NCBI GenBank assembly: GCA_963971225.1
Contig: OZ020267.1
Span: 53,399,590-53,463,589, forward strand
From: Melieria omissa
Taxonomy: Eukaryota > Arthropoda > Insecta > Diptera > Ulidiidae
Direction: 5' to 3'
DNA length: 64,000 nt
In this document: piece after piece, positions 1 through 13,397 of the stretch
Layout of the letters: each line of letters begins with the position of its first letter
Numbering within the stretch: the first letter of the stretch is position 1
The notes under the pieces: generated by a model
Databases searched by the model: none
Told to the model about the DNA's origin: nothing
What the model saw: the letters and a program-made list of their open reading frames with translations, nothing else
Made by a program: the position numbers and the translations under genes

Positions 1-690
1 TCGTGTCCTTTGGCAGGGTGAATAGGGTGTATTTTGGACAAGGAGGCGTGGCACCGCCCATACAACACAACTTTTTGATATGGAATATCTTCGGAATTAT
101 AAGTCGCTCAGCATTGAAATTTGGAACAGTGTCATGGCGTAAACGTGTCTTTCCACAAATAAAATTTAATGGGTTTTGGAAAGGGGCGTGGCACTTTTTA
201 AATTCCGGTGTAGCTTTTGAACTATAGCATTCACATGAATGACACTCGGTATAAACTTATTATTTAGTCGTGTCCTTTGGCAGGGTGAATAGGGTGTATT
301 TTGGACAAGGAGGCGTGGCACCGCCCATACAACCCAACTTTTTGATATGGAATATCTTCGGAATTATAAGTCGCTCAGCATTGAAATTTGGAACAGTGTC
401 ATGGCGTAAACGTGTCTTTCCACAAATAAAATTTAATGGGTTTTGGAAAGGGGCGTGGCACTTTTTAAATTCCGGTGTAGCTTTTGAACTATAGCATTCA
501 CATGAATGACACTCGGTATAAACTTATTATTTAGTCGTGTCCTTTGGCAGGGTGAATAGGGTGGATTTTGGACAACGGGGCGGGGCACCACTCATGCAAC
601 TCAAATTTTTATTATGGAATAATTTCGGAATTATAAGTCATACAACACTAAAATTTAGTACCCTGTCGTCTCATACATGAGTCATTCTAA
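1..690 (+). repeat. 267 bp tandem repeat, two full units plus a diverged third
   Basis: Units start at 1, 268 and 535 with the same opening (tcgtgtcctttggcagggtg). Units 1 and 2 are almost identical; the visible difference is a single A/C near 69 versus 336. Unit 3 diverges after about 30 bases but is still recognisable. Near-identity of units 1 and 2 points to recent duplication or gene conversion. Confidence 0.93.
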
Positions 691-963
691 TGATAAGATT
701 TGATGGGCGTCAGACAAGGGGCGTGGCGCATTGTTTGTGACCCAAATATTTTGCTGAACTTTGAGTGGCACAGCAATGAAACTAAGTACGAACCTACCAT
801 TTTCCCTTCCGAAAGACGGGATGGTGCGGGTATTGAACAAGGGGGCTTGGAACCGCCCATATAACTTAAATCTATATATATACAAGAAAGTGACTGTATG
901 TGAGTTACGGCATCACACACAAACGGACCGTTTGGGCGAGACGAAGTTTGCCGGGTCAGCTAG
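1..963 (+). mobile_element. Helitron-like element, 3' part
   Basis: The block ends in CTAG followed by T (960-964), the CTRR-T signature of Helitron 3' ends. It is preceded by a GC-rich stretch (about 920-957) that can form a short imperfect hairpin. Internal tandem units and GC-rich segments ('ggcgtggcaccgcccat') are typical of non-autonomous Helitrons. The 5' end lies outside the window and no Rep/helicase coding is present. The short open frames here are by-products of the repeat units. The class call rests on the end motif alone; the repeat nature itself is certain. Confidence 0.55.
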
Positions 964-1079
964 TTTTTTATAAAATACAGTGTTCTCTGTACTGGATTGT
1001 GGTGACTGCTCTTTTGTATTTACATTATTTTAATCACATTTATTTTCAATACTGGTGACTATTTAGATTAAAGCTTTAA

Positions 1080-1396
1080 CACTAGAATGCCTTAGGAATG
1101 ACTTCATTGATGTTTCTTGTTAGAACTTTTATGAACTTGCTTTCTGAAAGAAAATCTTGCTGGACTTTTACTTATTACAAACAAACAAAAATTTTTTTTA
1201 CTATTTGATGTACGTCACTGTAATTTATAATTGAATTCTATTTGTAAATTCTGTAAAAATAAACATGAAATATATTTTCTAATTGTAATTTACTATTTAA
1301 ATATCAATAAAATAAAAACCTATAATCGTTTGGTAAACAATATGGAAGTCAAACCCAACAATGTAACTTAGGTTCGAGTGGAATGACATTCTAGTG
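1080..1396. mobile_element. piggyBac-like MITE
   Basis: TTAA at 1076-1079 and 1397-1400 flanks a 317 bp segment with terminal inverted repeats CACTAGAATG / CATTCTAGTG. The TTAA target duplication and CACTAG termini fit the piggyBac superfamily. The interior is AT-rich with no transposase. A second copy with the same termini is at 9252-9540. Confidence 0.75.
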
Positions 1397-1679
1397 TTAA
1401 GTATTGCCGTATGCTAACCGCAATAACGTACACACACACATGCATACTGGACTTCAAAACTTTATATATTTCAATTTCATTTCAAAATGCCATTAGTCAC
1501 TTATTTCTAATGCAATTGCAACGAACTTTACATGTTTATCTACAATAATTAAAATAGAAATGAGCTAAAAAAACATATTGCAAATCCACATGGAACTCAA
1601 CTCTTGCAATTACAATGTCAGATTTAGCTTTGAACTCTCCGCAATCAGTAATTTTTAAATATAAATATTTTCTCTGTTC

Positions 1680-1806
1680 AGTGGCGCACACAGCGGGCTT
1701 TGGGAGTACAACTGCGGCTCCCCAAACACAAAAATTGCTGGTACAAAATATGGTTTCGAATGGTGTTCGGCTCAAAAGTTGTACGCAAATCATATTGGAG
1801 CCACTG
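1680..1806. mobile_element. hAT-like MITE, copy 1 of a local family
   Basis: The left end CAGTGGCGCACACAGCGGG and the interior (caaaattgctggtac, ggctcaaaagttgtacgc) match, in reverse orientation, the copy at 15733-15888. A short CCACTG marks the right end. Termini CAGTGGCGCA fit hAT elements. No coding capacity is seen. Confidence 0.6.
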
Positions 1807-3145
1807 TCCCTTTTCTACCATTTACTCTCTCACATGAACTTTAAGAGGTGCAATAAGTGGAATCGGTTCTTTGACCGTTTGTTTAATGTCTCTTGAGGAC
1901 TCTTGGGGTTTGAACTATAAGACTTCGCTTACAAATTCACTCTCTGTCTCCATTCGCAATTTTCACATTAAGAACTGGAAAATCTTCTCACACATTATTT
2001 TCTCTAAATTTCTCAAAAAAATATCCAAATATCTCATTTACAAAAAATTATCAATATTTATGTTTTTTTTGTAGGCCTAAAACAAATCCTTATCGGTATA
2101 TTTCCGCTGAAAAAATCTTTATCTGTATGGACCTTTCAGATAGTCATTACTTTTTATATTAGATTCTTGGCTCTTTTCGATACTCTGAGTCTCTCAGCTA
2201 ATGATTATCTTTTGTATGAGATTATTGGCTGTTCTGAATATTTTCAAAGCAATATGAATTTTTTGTATATGCTTTGGATTAAATTTATTTGTCACCAAAA
2301 AACTCATAAAATCTGTGAAGCGCTCAATGAAATTATTTCAGTGCGCAGTCATCAGCATCAGTCAGATATTGGGCACCACCAACTCTAATTTTTCAACGCA
2401 TTCAATACAATAATATTGCACAATATATATTTGCCCTTTTCTCGCCCTAAAACCACTGCCGTTTTTTACCTCAAGGTTGACTTTATTGCCGCCAAAGTGG
2501 GAACAACGAATTGAAAATCAAAAACCAATCAAAACACTAACCCATATTTATTGTCTGCAATATTATTCACAATTTTAATTTTTTTTTTTTGCATACTTCA
2601 GTTGGTTATTTTACAAAAATTTAGCAGCCAAAATGGCAAATTGCAAAGAAAACGTAAAAATCCAGAACGAAAAACAACAATTGCACAAATGTACATTTTA
2701 ATGCGGAAAAAATGCTCAATAATAACAACAACAACAACAATAACAGCAGCAATAAAAGCACATAACAGCCGCATTGTTGGACCTTTTCGGAGCCGTTAAG
2801 TAGCCAATATGCAAAAAGGTGCGCGGCATTTTTTTTAATCCCATTCAGACGAACGAAAAGACAACACTAGCCTCGCAACAGCAACAACAATAACAACAAC
2901 AATGAAAAATAAACAAACATAAAATTGTTCGAGTATATTTTGGACTCGCCTCAACAGCAACGACGGACACACCAACTGGCCAAAACATAAAAACGACACA
3001 AAAACCGACAACAACACAAAACAACACAGCTACAACAAAAACGAAGAGGAAAAAAGCTGAGAGATAAAACCCAAAAGCGACAACGGGCGGAAAAAAACGC
3101 ACGCAACAGCAACAGCGGCTTATAGCGCGTCGGGCAGCGGACACA

Positions 3146-3176
<31 letters not shown>

Positions 3177-4599
3177 GAGCCACAGGCCGGTGGAAGTGGC
3201 AGCGCAAATAGTTCCAGCCAGCCGAAACCGGTTGAATGCTTAATTAAAATAATACTGCCACATAACGTTATATTATTAAGTATTATGACTGCCCCCGGTG
3301 CCCGCTCGCCAATTTCCCACATGCGCCCGACGCCCGACGCACGCCCGCACCCAGCGCCAGCGCCAGCGAGCTCACAACGGACAAGCGTCAAGTGCGCGCA
3401 ACGCTTTTCAGCGCTGCCAATAAACTAAATGCAAAATTATACAAAATCGAAATACTGTAACAACATCCGAGTCGAGCGTCGTCGACTGATGGATCGCCGC
3501 TTAGAACGGCCAACGCCAATGAGCCAACACGTAGCGGCCGCTGTCGCGCTCGCCTTCTCTATGGCTGCGCGTCGCTGGCAACGAAATCCATATCGAAAGG
3601 CACAAAATCTTGAAGAAAATACAAAACAAAACACAACAACAACAAAGACAAAAACAGTCTACACGTTCTGCAGCATCACTTTAGAGGAGTGTCAATTGCG
3701 TTTAACGGCCAACTGTGGGGCCGGCTTTAGTTGCCGTTGTCAGCGGCGTCGGCAGCAGCGATGCCGCGTTCGATTCGATTCGATTCGATTTGTTGCGCTG
3801 CAGCGTTGTTTGTTTGCGTGAATGTGTGTGTGTGTGTGTGTTGCTGTGATTCATAATGTGTGTGTTTTTGGATATTTTTTTCTTTAATTGTTGTTGTTGT
3901 GATTTTGTTTCTTTACCTTCAGATATTATCGATCAAGCTTTGCTGGTTTAGTAAGAAATATGAATGAATTATTTTATTCGGAATCTGTAGCTGAGGCGTC
4001 ACTTTTTTTGTTTTTGGCATTATTCTGCGGTGTTGTTGTTATTGGTTTTTATGCCATAAAAAAACTTGAAACAACTTGACGTTTCCTCGGTCCATTTATA
4101 AGTAGACAATTTTTATTTGTTTTTTATGCGTTGTGTCTTTTGATAGATGTGTGTGGAATGTCTTATCAAAATATTATATTCACATTTTGGGCTTCTTGGG
4201 AAAATTAATCAAGTCTGAAATCGAGCAGACGAGACAATGAAATTGTGGTGTTGGTGTTAGCGCCAAAAATGCTATGTATCGATTTTCACAACAGTGAGCA
4301 GTGAGCGGAAGATGTTGAACAAGTTTTCAAAAACAAAAAACAAAAACAAAAATACAAAAAGGTGAATTGGGTTGTAGAAATACAACAAAAAGTTGAGAGC
4401 AAACTTATGAACTCTTATACTTTGCTTTAGTAATGCCCATCCAGATGACTTTTTCGTTATATCTGCCGAGTTGTGAAACAGTCTAACCACATTTTTTGCA
4501 AGTTTAATCAACTCTGACATAGGCTAAATTTTTAAAATATGAAAAAGATATTATAAAATAAATATAATAAATATAAATAAATAAATATAAACAAATATA
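1807..4599. other. Gene-less flank with a GC-rich block
   Basis: No supported gene. 1810-2930 is AT-rich. 2940-3800 is GC-rich with purine/pyrimidine triplet runs (CAGCCG, CAACAA), short CpG-rich patches and, at 3776-3795, a GATTC repeat. A TG microsatellite is at 3823-3841. The GC-rich block could hold a promoter, an upstream sr exon or an enhancer, but I see no convincing coding exon. The open frames here (for example 3429-3821) have repeat-driven compositions. Confidence 0.4.
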
Positions 4600-4753
4600 C
4601 AGTGCTTTTCGCTTATAACAAACCCGTTTAAAACGATTTTCCGCCTAAAACGAACCAATTTCAAAAGTACGCGCTTTATCTTTTCGCTTATTACGGACCC
4701 CGTTTAAAACGAACTTTCGGTCCCTCGAAGTTCGCTTTAAGCAAAAAGTACTG
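4600..4753. mobile_element. pogo/Tigger-like MITE
   Basis: A 154 bp element flanked by TA on both sides. Its ends are CAGTGCTTTTCGCTTA and, reading inward from the other end, CAGTACTTTTTGCTTA. TA duplication with CAG...CTG ends fits Tc1/mariner-pogo MITEs. It is too short to code. Confidence 0.75.
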
Positions 4754-7700
4754 TATATATAATTATAATAAATAATAAAAAAAAAATTATAATTAAAGTG
4801 TTAGATCTCTTTCAATGCTTTAATGGTTCATAAGGCAAAGGCGATTTCATCTATAGAACCGCTGCCGATCAATCAAATCTGATTTAGCCCGTAACATGAA
4901 CGCCTTGTTATATAGATTCAACTTTTCCTAATTTTTTATCATTCGCTATTGGCCTGTTCGACAAATGTTTTCTATCAGATTCTGTAGATCAAACAGGAAA
5001 AGCTTTGGTAAGATAAAAGTTAGAGTTAAAGTGAAAGTGAAAGTTAAACTTCTCCGCTCACAATTTACAAGAAAATTAAATCTATGCAACTTTATGGCGA
5101 ATGAACCAGTCCACTTCAATGCAAAAGTCGTAAATTTTTGAGTTATAATGTTTACAAAGCAAAGCCGTTTCCCTCCAATCTTAATCATAATCGCTTTCAG
5201 CTGCTTATTTCCCTCAAAGCAAATCAGATAGAATTGCTCATAATAGGATTTATAGTCATTCATATAATAAAACTGGGTGTTTAAAGTGTCGCTTATGATT
5301 TCTACAGAAACTTCATAGAAAAGAAGGGCATTGTAAGTGACCAACAGTTGCCCACCAACATCTGAAAGACCACTTCTTCGACACCCTGACTGACTTAGGA
5401 AGAATGACAGTTTCCAATTTACTTATGTTGCTTTATGAAGAAATCCAACTAGTTCGCCTAAAAGTGGAAAACTGAGCCCACTCTACCATTCTCACCCGAC
5501 ATGGCAATGGGTCTTACTACCTAACAACCGGTGATAGATTGTTTGACAGTTGAACCAATATATTACTGTAAAAATTTCATTACGATTTCGGTCAATCTAG
5601 TACGAAACATGCCATGAAGCTTTTAGACATCAAGTGAACTTGCTTACTGATCCCCAAGCTGACAGCTAATCGTATCTATTTTTATTTTTTAACGATTAGT
5701 AAAACATCAAAAATTTATAGTCAATGTGAGAGTTAAACAATCGAAAACTGAATCTGAATCTCATAATGAAATAGTAATTATTTGAGAGTCTGAACTTTGA
5801 CTCACACAACCGACGAGGTTGTCTGTTTTCTTTATTCCATTGAGAGCATTTTTGCACTGCTTTCTCATCTGTTTTTTATTACGTTAGATTAGAACTGTAA
5901 AACGTTTTTAATACCTGCGACCTGTTAGGTATATAGTGATCTCCTATCTCATTTATAAAATATAACCCTGCATATTGTACCTCAACTATTCACCCAAATT
6001 AGTCGACTTTCTATGCAAAAATTTCTCTAAATTTTTGGAATTTCCTTTCAATGTCTCAACATTTCATCAGCTGTGCGCTTCCAATCAGTTCGAAATCAAA
6101 TTTCAACCTATGCAATCACACTTGAATTTCACTTTTGTGCCAAAAGCACAAAAGTACGCACACTTCATCAAAATAAAAGCCAACAACAACAACAAAATTT
6201 TTTTAACAGTAGTTATTTTAGCACATAGATGCTGTCATTGAGTGCACTCGTCATGCAAATCGACAATTTTGTGTTTTAGTCGCGCAAAAAACCACAACAA
6301 CAAAGCAAAAAGGCAGAAAAATGCGAAAGAGCACAATGACGAAAAAAATACGGTCATAAGCGAAACAACAACAACAATAATACATATGTATGCTGCCAAA
6401 AGGCAAATTGGCGAACGGTCGTAGCCACAAAACCAGCCACCAGCACAGCGCGCAATAACTGCCACCAGCAGTAACAACAACAACAATAACAATAACCATA
6501 CCAATGGCAATAGCTATAGCAACAACAAAAGCAATAACAACTGAAGATGACGCCACAATTGAGACAAAGTGGTTTTTAATAAAGTTGAGTTATCACTACT
6601 TCAACTGACCGACTGTGACAACGCACACACATACACACGCAGCGAACACCGGCGGCCACGGTGCTGCTGCGGTTGATGCCATAGCCGATGCTGGTGGCTG
6701 ATGTCTGATGCTGGTGTTGGTGGTTGCTAGTGGCGGCGTGCCGCTCAACAATGTGGCCGTAAAATCATTGACAAATTTTACACTACACACTTCAGAAAAT
6801 GCCACATGCAGGCCAGCAACAACATTGCACACACCAACGCACAGTGGTGTGGCTCAACGATTTTCCAATTTCGGTCTTCTTCTTTGGGAGCGAATGTTTT
6901 ACCTTCTTAGTGAGGCCGTATCTTTCAAAGAGGAAAAAGATATATGCAGTATCTGCATTGTCTATATTATCTATCTACAGATATGAGTAGAACCTATATA
7001 ACACTTCCTACACCACTTCATTGCCTGATCCCTCAAGTACAACGACTTTGGACTCAAGAATTTCCTTGGATTGGATTCATGATTATTGTCGAACTGATCA
7101 ACAAAAAGAAAGAGACCGACTCCGTTCAACTTCTTCAAGGACAGTAAGTGGTTTAAATCTGGTGACCAAAGCGAAATCTTCTGCATGAGAAGATTCACAA
7201 CTAGATTAGATTTATAAAAGATCTCCGACCTGTTAGGTTTCCTTAATGATACGACCGGTTCTCATCTGTGGAACCTCTGTTAGACCCTTGTTTGCTATAC
7301 ATTTATAAACAATCTTCTTCACTGTAACGTAAAGAAATCTACAAGGGAAGAGTTTGAAGTGGTTTGAACCATGAGATCAAGCAATATCTCCTTCACAGAG
7401 TAACAGACTCGAGTAGTCTCCAAATGGAAATAAGCAAGCTTTCCAATATTTTTTTCTAATATTCAATGAATTTAGCACATTCAGACCCGTTTAAAGATTG
7501 AAAGTTTTTCAAATCCACTATGGAAAAGTCGTGACAAATCGTTCAAATCCATCAGTAAGCTTTGCTCAGATTTGAAAGAGTTAACTTGAGCTCAGATCTG
7601 AAAGAGTTAAAGTAAAATTCTCAAATGTTTTCATAGTTAACGCCAAAAGTGCTAAACACTCAACCTTGTAACGCGGCTGTACGCACGCATTGCCTGTCAA

Positions 7701-9251
7701 GAGGTGAGAGTCGCTTGAGTATTCACACTACACACCAACTGTGACACTCACACACACACACACATAGTCTCCGTTCATACATCTCCATACTGCACATTCG
7801 TACAGTTTCATTCATTAGTGGCGGCTACTCGTCGACTCAGTCTACAACAATTTTGTATTTTATTTATTTTTTGCTGCTTGTTAGTTGATTTTTTGTGTAC
7901 GTTAAGTAAAATTCAATTAAATACGAAATTAAATTAGTGACATAAGCGCACGAATACGCGCCGACAGCTGACGCCAAGTGACAGCGTACAGCGCACTGAA
8001 TTCACTGAGAGATCTTCGCTGCCGATTTTGAAGATCAGCGTTTCGCGTCTCCATGCGACTGGAGAAGCAATGTCGACATATGTAAATAATGGCAAATGAA
8101 TGTCGCTGACAGGCGTACAAACGTCATTACGCATTGCACAAATAGTAAATTGCCACTAATACACACACACACACAAACATACAAATTAACTATTGACAAA
8201 TAATTAAAATTTATTCGCTATCAGCTAATTTGTGCCAAATTCGGGGCGCGTTGTCATTTGATAGTTGAACCCTCCGCCCCTCCCTCACCGTTTTGACAGT
8301 GTTGTGCGTCCGAAAGTGGGTCAGCGTCGATATGATGGAAAAAGCATTATGGGAACCAGCCACTTTCCGTACGGCAAATGAGGCTTCTCGATGCGGTGCT
8401 TAAGTGCTTAATCGATTTCAATTTAATTGCTTTCGTAGCGCTTCTCGACTAGTACCGTTAAGGCATCGTTAACGCACTGTCGCTCGCGCTCTGCCGATCT
8501 GTCAGACCGGTGCGTGTGGGTGCTAATGGCTGTCATTGTGTGTGCAATTGTCAATTGTCAACAAATTGAATTGTTGTTGCTTTAGAATGTCCAAGCGCGC
8601 AGACGTGTACGAAACGAATGTTATAAATTGTAATTAACATCAATAAATGTTGCAGTTACAACGACTGCGGCGCATAAGTAATGAATTTGCTGTCATTGCA
8701 ATTCAATTAAAGCTTTAAAGATTTCTGACATTTAGCATGCAAAGAGAAAGGGGCAACATCTGCCCAAACTGGCTAGAAAGAGAAACAGAACGCAGTGTTT
8801 GTTTGATGTTTGTTGGCCATAAAATGTCACATGTAATGTGACATTTCAAGTTCTTGTCTTGAGAATTTGAGTTGAGTGTGAAGTCGGGGCGCTCAATCAT
8901 CTTGACATATTGTGGGCAGATTATTTAAATAGCGGAAAAGCGAGTGGAATCGCAAACGTGTTTTGCAGATCTCTCAGATAAAGAAAACGGTTCTTTTAAC
9001 CGGCGGTAATTATTTGAATTTTAGTTTAGTTGTCATGACAATGGACCTCAGAGGGCTTCGAATCTACTAGTTGGACAATCGACAAGTAATAAGCTCGTCC
9101 TACCTAGTCAAGTTGTAGGTCTTACGGTACTAAGAACCCAATAAAAACTTGGAGTAAGCGCTCAAATTTTACAACAAAAATAACAAAAAGCGTAAAAAGC
9201 CTGGAAGCAAATAGAGATAAGAGACTCAAAACTTAACTTAGCCTCGTTTAA
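4754..9251. other. Gene-less upstream flank or 5' intron of stripe
   Basis: No supported gene. It is mostly AT-rich unique DNA with CAA-rich patches (6180-6540), a CA run at 7747-7766 and moderately GC-rich stretches at 6590-6740 and 8240-8540. If stripe has a 5' exon further upstream, this is intron. Open frames are short and have no family resemblance. Confidence 0.35.
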
Positions 9252-9540
9252 CACTAGAAACAACGTAAGTTTTCCATACCTACAAAGGCTCAAGATCATT
9301 TCCGCTGATGTTTCGGATTTGGCAAATTTTTCAAAAAATAAAATTTTTAAAAATATAAAAATAAAAAAAAAATTAAATGAAATTAAATAAATTGCTAGAA
9401 GTTCTAAAGAACATACAGATTTTAAAAAATAAAAACCCGTCAAAATGACCTCAATAAAATATATTTTTAGAAATTCTAAAGAAAATACAGATTTTTTAAA
9501 ATAAAAACCCGTCAAAATGACCGCAATGGCTTTTCTAGTG
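9252..9540. mobile_element. piggyBac-like MITE, second copy
   Basis: It starts after TTAA (9248-9251) with CACTAGAAAC and ends CTAGTG followed by TTAG, a decayed TTAA. Near the right end a unit of about 80 bp containing 'aaaacccgtcaaaatgacc' is tandemly duplicated (around 9434-9452 and 9505-9523). It has the same termini as 1080-1396. No coding capacity. Confidence 0.65.
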
Positions 9541-10358
9541 TTAGGACTTTAAAATCACCGCAAAATATCAAACTTAATGGAATTTTTTTAAATGGATTTA
9601 AAAATAGAAACTTGGACCCACTTGAAAATCGTTTAATTCATACAAATCATTGTAAAATTTGACACTGAGTAAATGTTTTGGAAAACAAATCTTCTAAAAT
9701 TGAAGTCTGATGATGAAAGCTCACTTAATCCAATCAGAAACTCTCTAACTTTAATGCTCAAAAGAGACAAATGGTTCGGAGCGCATATCTTGAAGAAGAT
9801 CCAACTACCTCAACTTGATGCATCCAATATTCATAAAATTAAATATATTTATAAATTTATAAAAAAAAATATATAAGAAAATATAAAAAATATAAATAAA
9901 AATCAAAAATATATAAATAAATAAAATAAAAAATAAATATAAATAAATAAAAATATAAATTCAGATAAAATCGTCCTTGTTACATGAACCATAAGAGGTG
10001 CTATAGATCCCAAGATCGCTAAATTTTTCTATATCTTCTGTTAACTTAAGTTTCAAAATTACACCCGAAACTCAGTTAAGAATGAATTGTGAGTTATCAG
10101 AAAACGCTTAAAATTACTAAATAATATATAAATTATTATTCAGAATACTATAAAACATTATATAGATTTACCTTTTAAACATCATTTACATCAATATTTA
10201 TGATATATTTATATATTTTATATATTTATCTCTACGTCTCTCTCTCTATGTTTTTAGAAATATGTATGACGCATCACATACTTCTTCAATCATTTCTCTC
10301 TTTTTCAAATCTTTTCATCTTCCGTACTCATGAATGTCGTAATTTTGTTTAATTGCAG
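9541..10358. other. AT-rich intron end before the first visible stripe exon
   Basis: Very AT-rich (9830-9960 is a TAAATA low-complexity run). It ends with a pyrimidine-biased tract and acceptor aattgcag at 10351-10358. No gene is seen. Confidence 0.6.
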
Positions 10359-11171
10359 GTGGCGTAGCCCCTGGAACCCCATCAGCGGCCATGATCATGG
10401 AAGGGCTTGAAACCCTAGTGGCGCCATCGCATCACGCATTCCTACTCACCGAATCCGCTGCCGCCGCACACTTCAATGTGCTGAGCTTCGACACGTGCCT
10501 CTTCAAGACGACAGCGCAGACGAGTCCCTCGACAGCGGCAACCTCAGCGGCCACATATCTCACCACGCCGTCCAGCTTTGGCGGCGGCCATTTGGGCGCA
10601 CAGACACTGCTCCACTACAATCTCTCATCGCAGTCGAACAACAATCATCTCGGTTGCGGTGCCCATCACAACAACAACAATAACAACAACAATACAGCCA
10701 CAGCGACCAGCAGCAGCAGCAACAACAGCATCACCAATTCGGCACTCAGTGCCGCCATATCGCGCGCGAATATTGCACGCTCGGTGGCAGCCACGCCCAC
10801 ACAGCAAACGGCCGCCAGCGTCAGTGCAGCGTCCGCATTAGCGGCAAACGTTGCCGCCGCCGCCGCACTGAGTGCGGCCAGCAGCAGCAACAGCAGCAGC
10901 AGCGCAATTGTTGCGTCCAGCGGCCGCAATTCGGCATCGCATTTGAGTTTGCTGAACACCACGCAACACAGTCCGGGCGCCGGCGCCAGCAGTGCGACTG
11001 GCAGCGCCAGCGGCAGCGACGCCGTCAGCGCCGAACAGTCGCGGCACCAGCAGCTGGACGCCCAGTGCGCCGATGCGCAGTCGGGCGATCTCAATACGCC
11101 CGTCACCACCTCCAACGATATTCCATCATTTTTCGGACCCTCAACGGTTGTTGAGCCGCCACCAATAACAG
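10359..11171 (+). CDS. sr: stripe, coding exon (N-terminal part)
   Basis: The exon runs from acceptor ...aattgcag to donor ...AACAG|GTACG. The frame is already open at the acceptor (GVAPGTPSAA before ATG 10391), so a longer isoform may be joined from upstream with one base carried in; ATG 10391 (MIMEGLETLVAPSHH) is a possible start for a shorter one. Drosophila stripe is known to make long (B) and short (A) N-terminal forms. The encoded part, about 260 residues, is low-complexity: Asn, Ser and Ala runs typical of an EGR activation region. The exon ends in phase 1 (G|GT) and joins perfectly to 19429 to read [13 protein letters not shown]. Identity rests on the zinc fingers of the next exon and this exact join; I see no independent domain here. 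Confidence 0.9.
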
Positions 11172-12399
11172 GTACGAAGCACATAACCTACAAAAAGAAA
11201 TTTTTCAGACACTTTTGTTGAAATGTGGAGTTTTTAATTTATGAGCGGCCCAAACCAGAATTCAGCTAATGCATAATTTGAAACTGATTTGCATTCAACG
11301 GCCATTCGTTTCAATTTGTACCAGTTCGAAAAATGCTTGTACACAATTTGAAACTCAAACAGAATTACCATATTTTTTGATTTATTTAATTGCTGGTACA
11401 CGAAAAAATCGTTATCAGCGTTGGCAAAGTGCGAACAGATCAACGGAGCAAAGCTTTCAATAGGTGATGCGAATTGTTTAGTGTCAGCGAAGAAGAATTT
11501 CTCAATTAAAAAATATAAAACTGTTATCGCATATCAGCTCAAGTCGTGATCGACGACCAAAAGCGATCAAAATTCAAATCAGTTGAATGAAAATATTGAA
11601 ATACGAGAAGTTTGAATAAAATGCAAAGTGTTTTTAGCATCTCGTCTGCACCAGTTTTGGCATAAAGAATAGAGTTGAAGATTGGTACAGGGTCTTTCAA
11701 CACCCGCTAAAACCATCGCCTACAACTAACATCGGTCACACACTAAACGAAACCAAACCTCAGAAAAAAACTCGTTTTCGCTGATTTACACTCACAATGC
11801 CAGCCAACTCATGTTTGGTAATCGACCATAAAAAACTGAATTCGTATTTTCCAACTTTGTCTCTGCTCTGCTTTGTACTTTGGACACATGAAAAAAGACA
11901 CTTTTGACTGTCGAGTGGCGTTTTAAGGGCACTTGAGCTCTTGTAACGACGTGTTGATTTTTTTATTTTCCTCAAATTTGTTCACTTTTCGTAAAATGCT
12001 GCGCTCAACAACAGCTCGAATGTGCTCAAATTAAACGAAAATATAAATAAATAAATATTTTTTTTAATTTATTGTATAAAAATCATTGTGTGCCAAAATC
12101 CAAATTGAGCAAAATGAATTCATAGCATTTACAGTATTTTTGTGTCAGCCGCGTGGCGAGTTGCATGTTTCTGCATATTTCTTTCTCCTCTTGGTTGTTA
12201 TTGTTGTTTTTATTTTTGCTTTTCATTTTATTTTATTTCATTTCATTTCTTTAACGAAATTAATTCAAAATTTATGTACCGGTAGAAGGGAGACATTTGC
12301 CTGAATTTGCATTAATTTATTCACAGCTGTCGTAAATAAATATTAAAAATTCAACTTTGGATCGTAAAATGTTTGGGAATTTGATTTATTTATTGAAAT

Positions 12400-12638
12400 T
12401 TCAATGCAATTTTTAAAAAGGCTATTGACTGATATTTTCATACTCACTGATATCTTCTTATGTAAAATTCAAAAAGTAATGGTTTTAGTATTAAAAAGAC
12501 GTTTATTCTTCTCTGTTTTAAACGTCAAAATTCAATTGTTATTTCGAAAAGACTTCAAACTAATCTGAAAACAAAAAAACATTTTATTGCCGGAGAAAAG
12601 TTACTTTGCTGTCATATGACAACAAAATAGCAAAAGGG
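12400..12638 (-). mobile_element. piggyBac-like MITE fragment (relative of 40518-40836)
   Basis: The right end reads ...caaaaGGG followed by TTAA (12639-12642). Read on the minus strand, CCCTTTTGCTATTTTGTTG and the palindromic CATATG core match the copy starting at 40518, and similarity continues through 'attagtttgaagt'. The left boundary is not clear. Confidence 0.5.
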
Positions 12639-12739
12639 TTAAACTCTTAAAGGCTCATAAGCTCGTTGCGCCACTCCCCTGTTTACACCTCTGTGAACCG
12701 CGAGGATTGCAATATGAAAATCAACAATGACGCACACAT

Positions 12740-12855
12740 AATTTAATTTTTTGGGAGCCCTTTCGTACACAACTTTAGAGCCCAATACCAGTTGAAGCCA
12801 TTTGAATATTTCAAAGGATTTGAACTTTCAAATTCCTTTTGCGTGCGTCACTGAA
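12740..12855. mobile_element. hAT-like MITE fragment, copy 2 of local family
   Basis: The segment 'cgtacacaactttagagcccaa' and the end GCGTCACTG match 15733-15888 in the same orientation. The left terminus is degraded. It sits inside the stripe intron. Confidence 0.5.
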
Positions 12856-13152
12856 GATTACAATTAATTTCCCTGATGTCCAGATCTGAAAACTCATTAT
12901 GGATGATGTGTTGTAGAACTGAGACTAAAGATATTTTATAATTTCCAAGCCAGAGACGGACATTGGTGAATTAATTGCAGAATCGTGTACTCTTCTTCGA
13001 AATACCACAACCACAACAGAAATTGTTCCATCAACTTTCAGACTCTTTGTCCATTAGTCAGTGTTCCATTAGAGTTTAAAGCAGAGTGTTAATGTAGTTC
13101 AGGGTTAGGTTTAATAGGCGTCACGATCGACTCCTATTAAGTGATGTCCTTA

Positions 13153-13263
13153 CAGGTGCGGATTCAGAAAAATATTTCGGGGGGTTTTTAAAAGTAATTC
13201 TTTAATGTTTATTAAATGCCTTTTAATTTGTATTTGTAACCTCCCCCGCTGGATCCGCCACTG
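13153..13263. mobile_element. Short hAT-like MITE
   Basis: A 111 bp segment with ends CAGGTGCGGATTCAG and, inward from the right, CAGTGGCGGATCCAG. G-rich and C-rich blocks follow the ends. Possible 8 bp target duplication is degraded. It lies in the stripe intron. Confidence 0.6.
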
Positions 13264-13397
13264 CTTCTTCAACATGACACAAGATATGTTTGACTCAAAC
13301 AAGACGGACACAAAGTTATAAATCGCAAACTTCTTAGGCTCTCAATGATTTTGAGAGAATTCACTATACGACTTGGTCTGAAAATGTTTCTAACCTG

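Noticed and set aside
3..494. Two 74-codon frames with nearly identical products
   Set aside because: They are the 267 bp tandem repeat units read in one frame, not genes.
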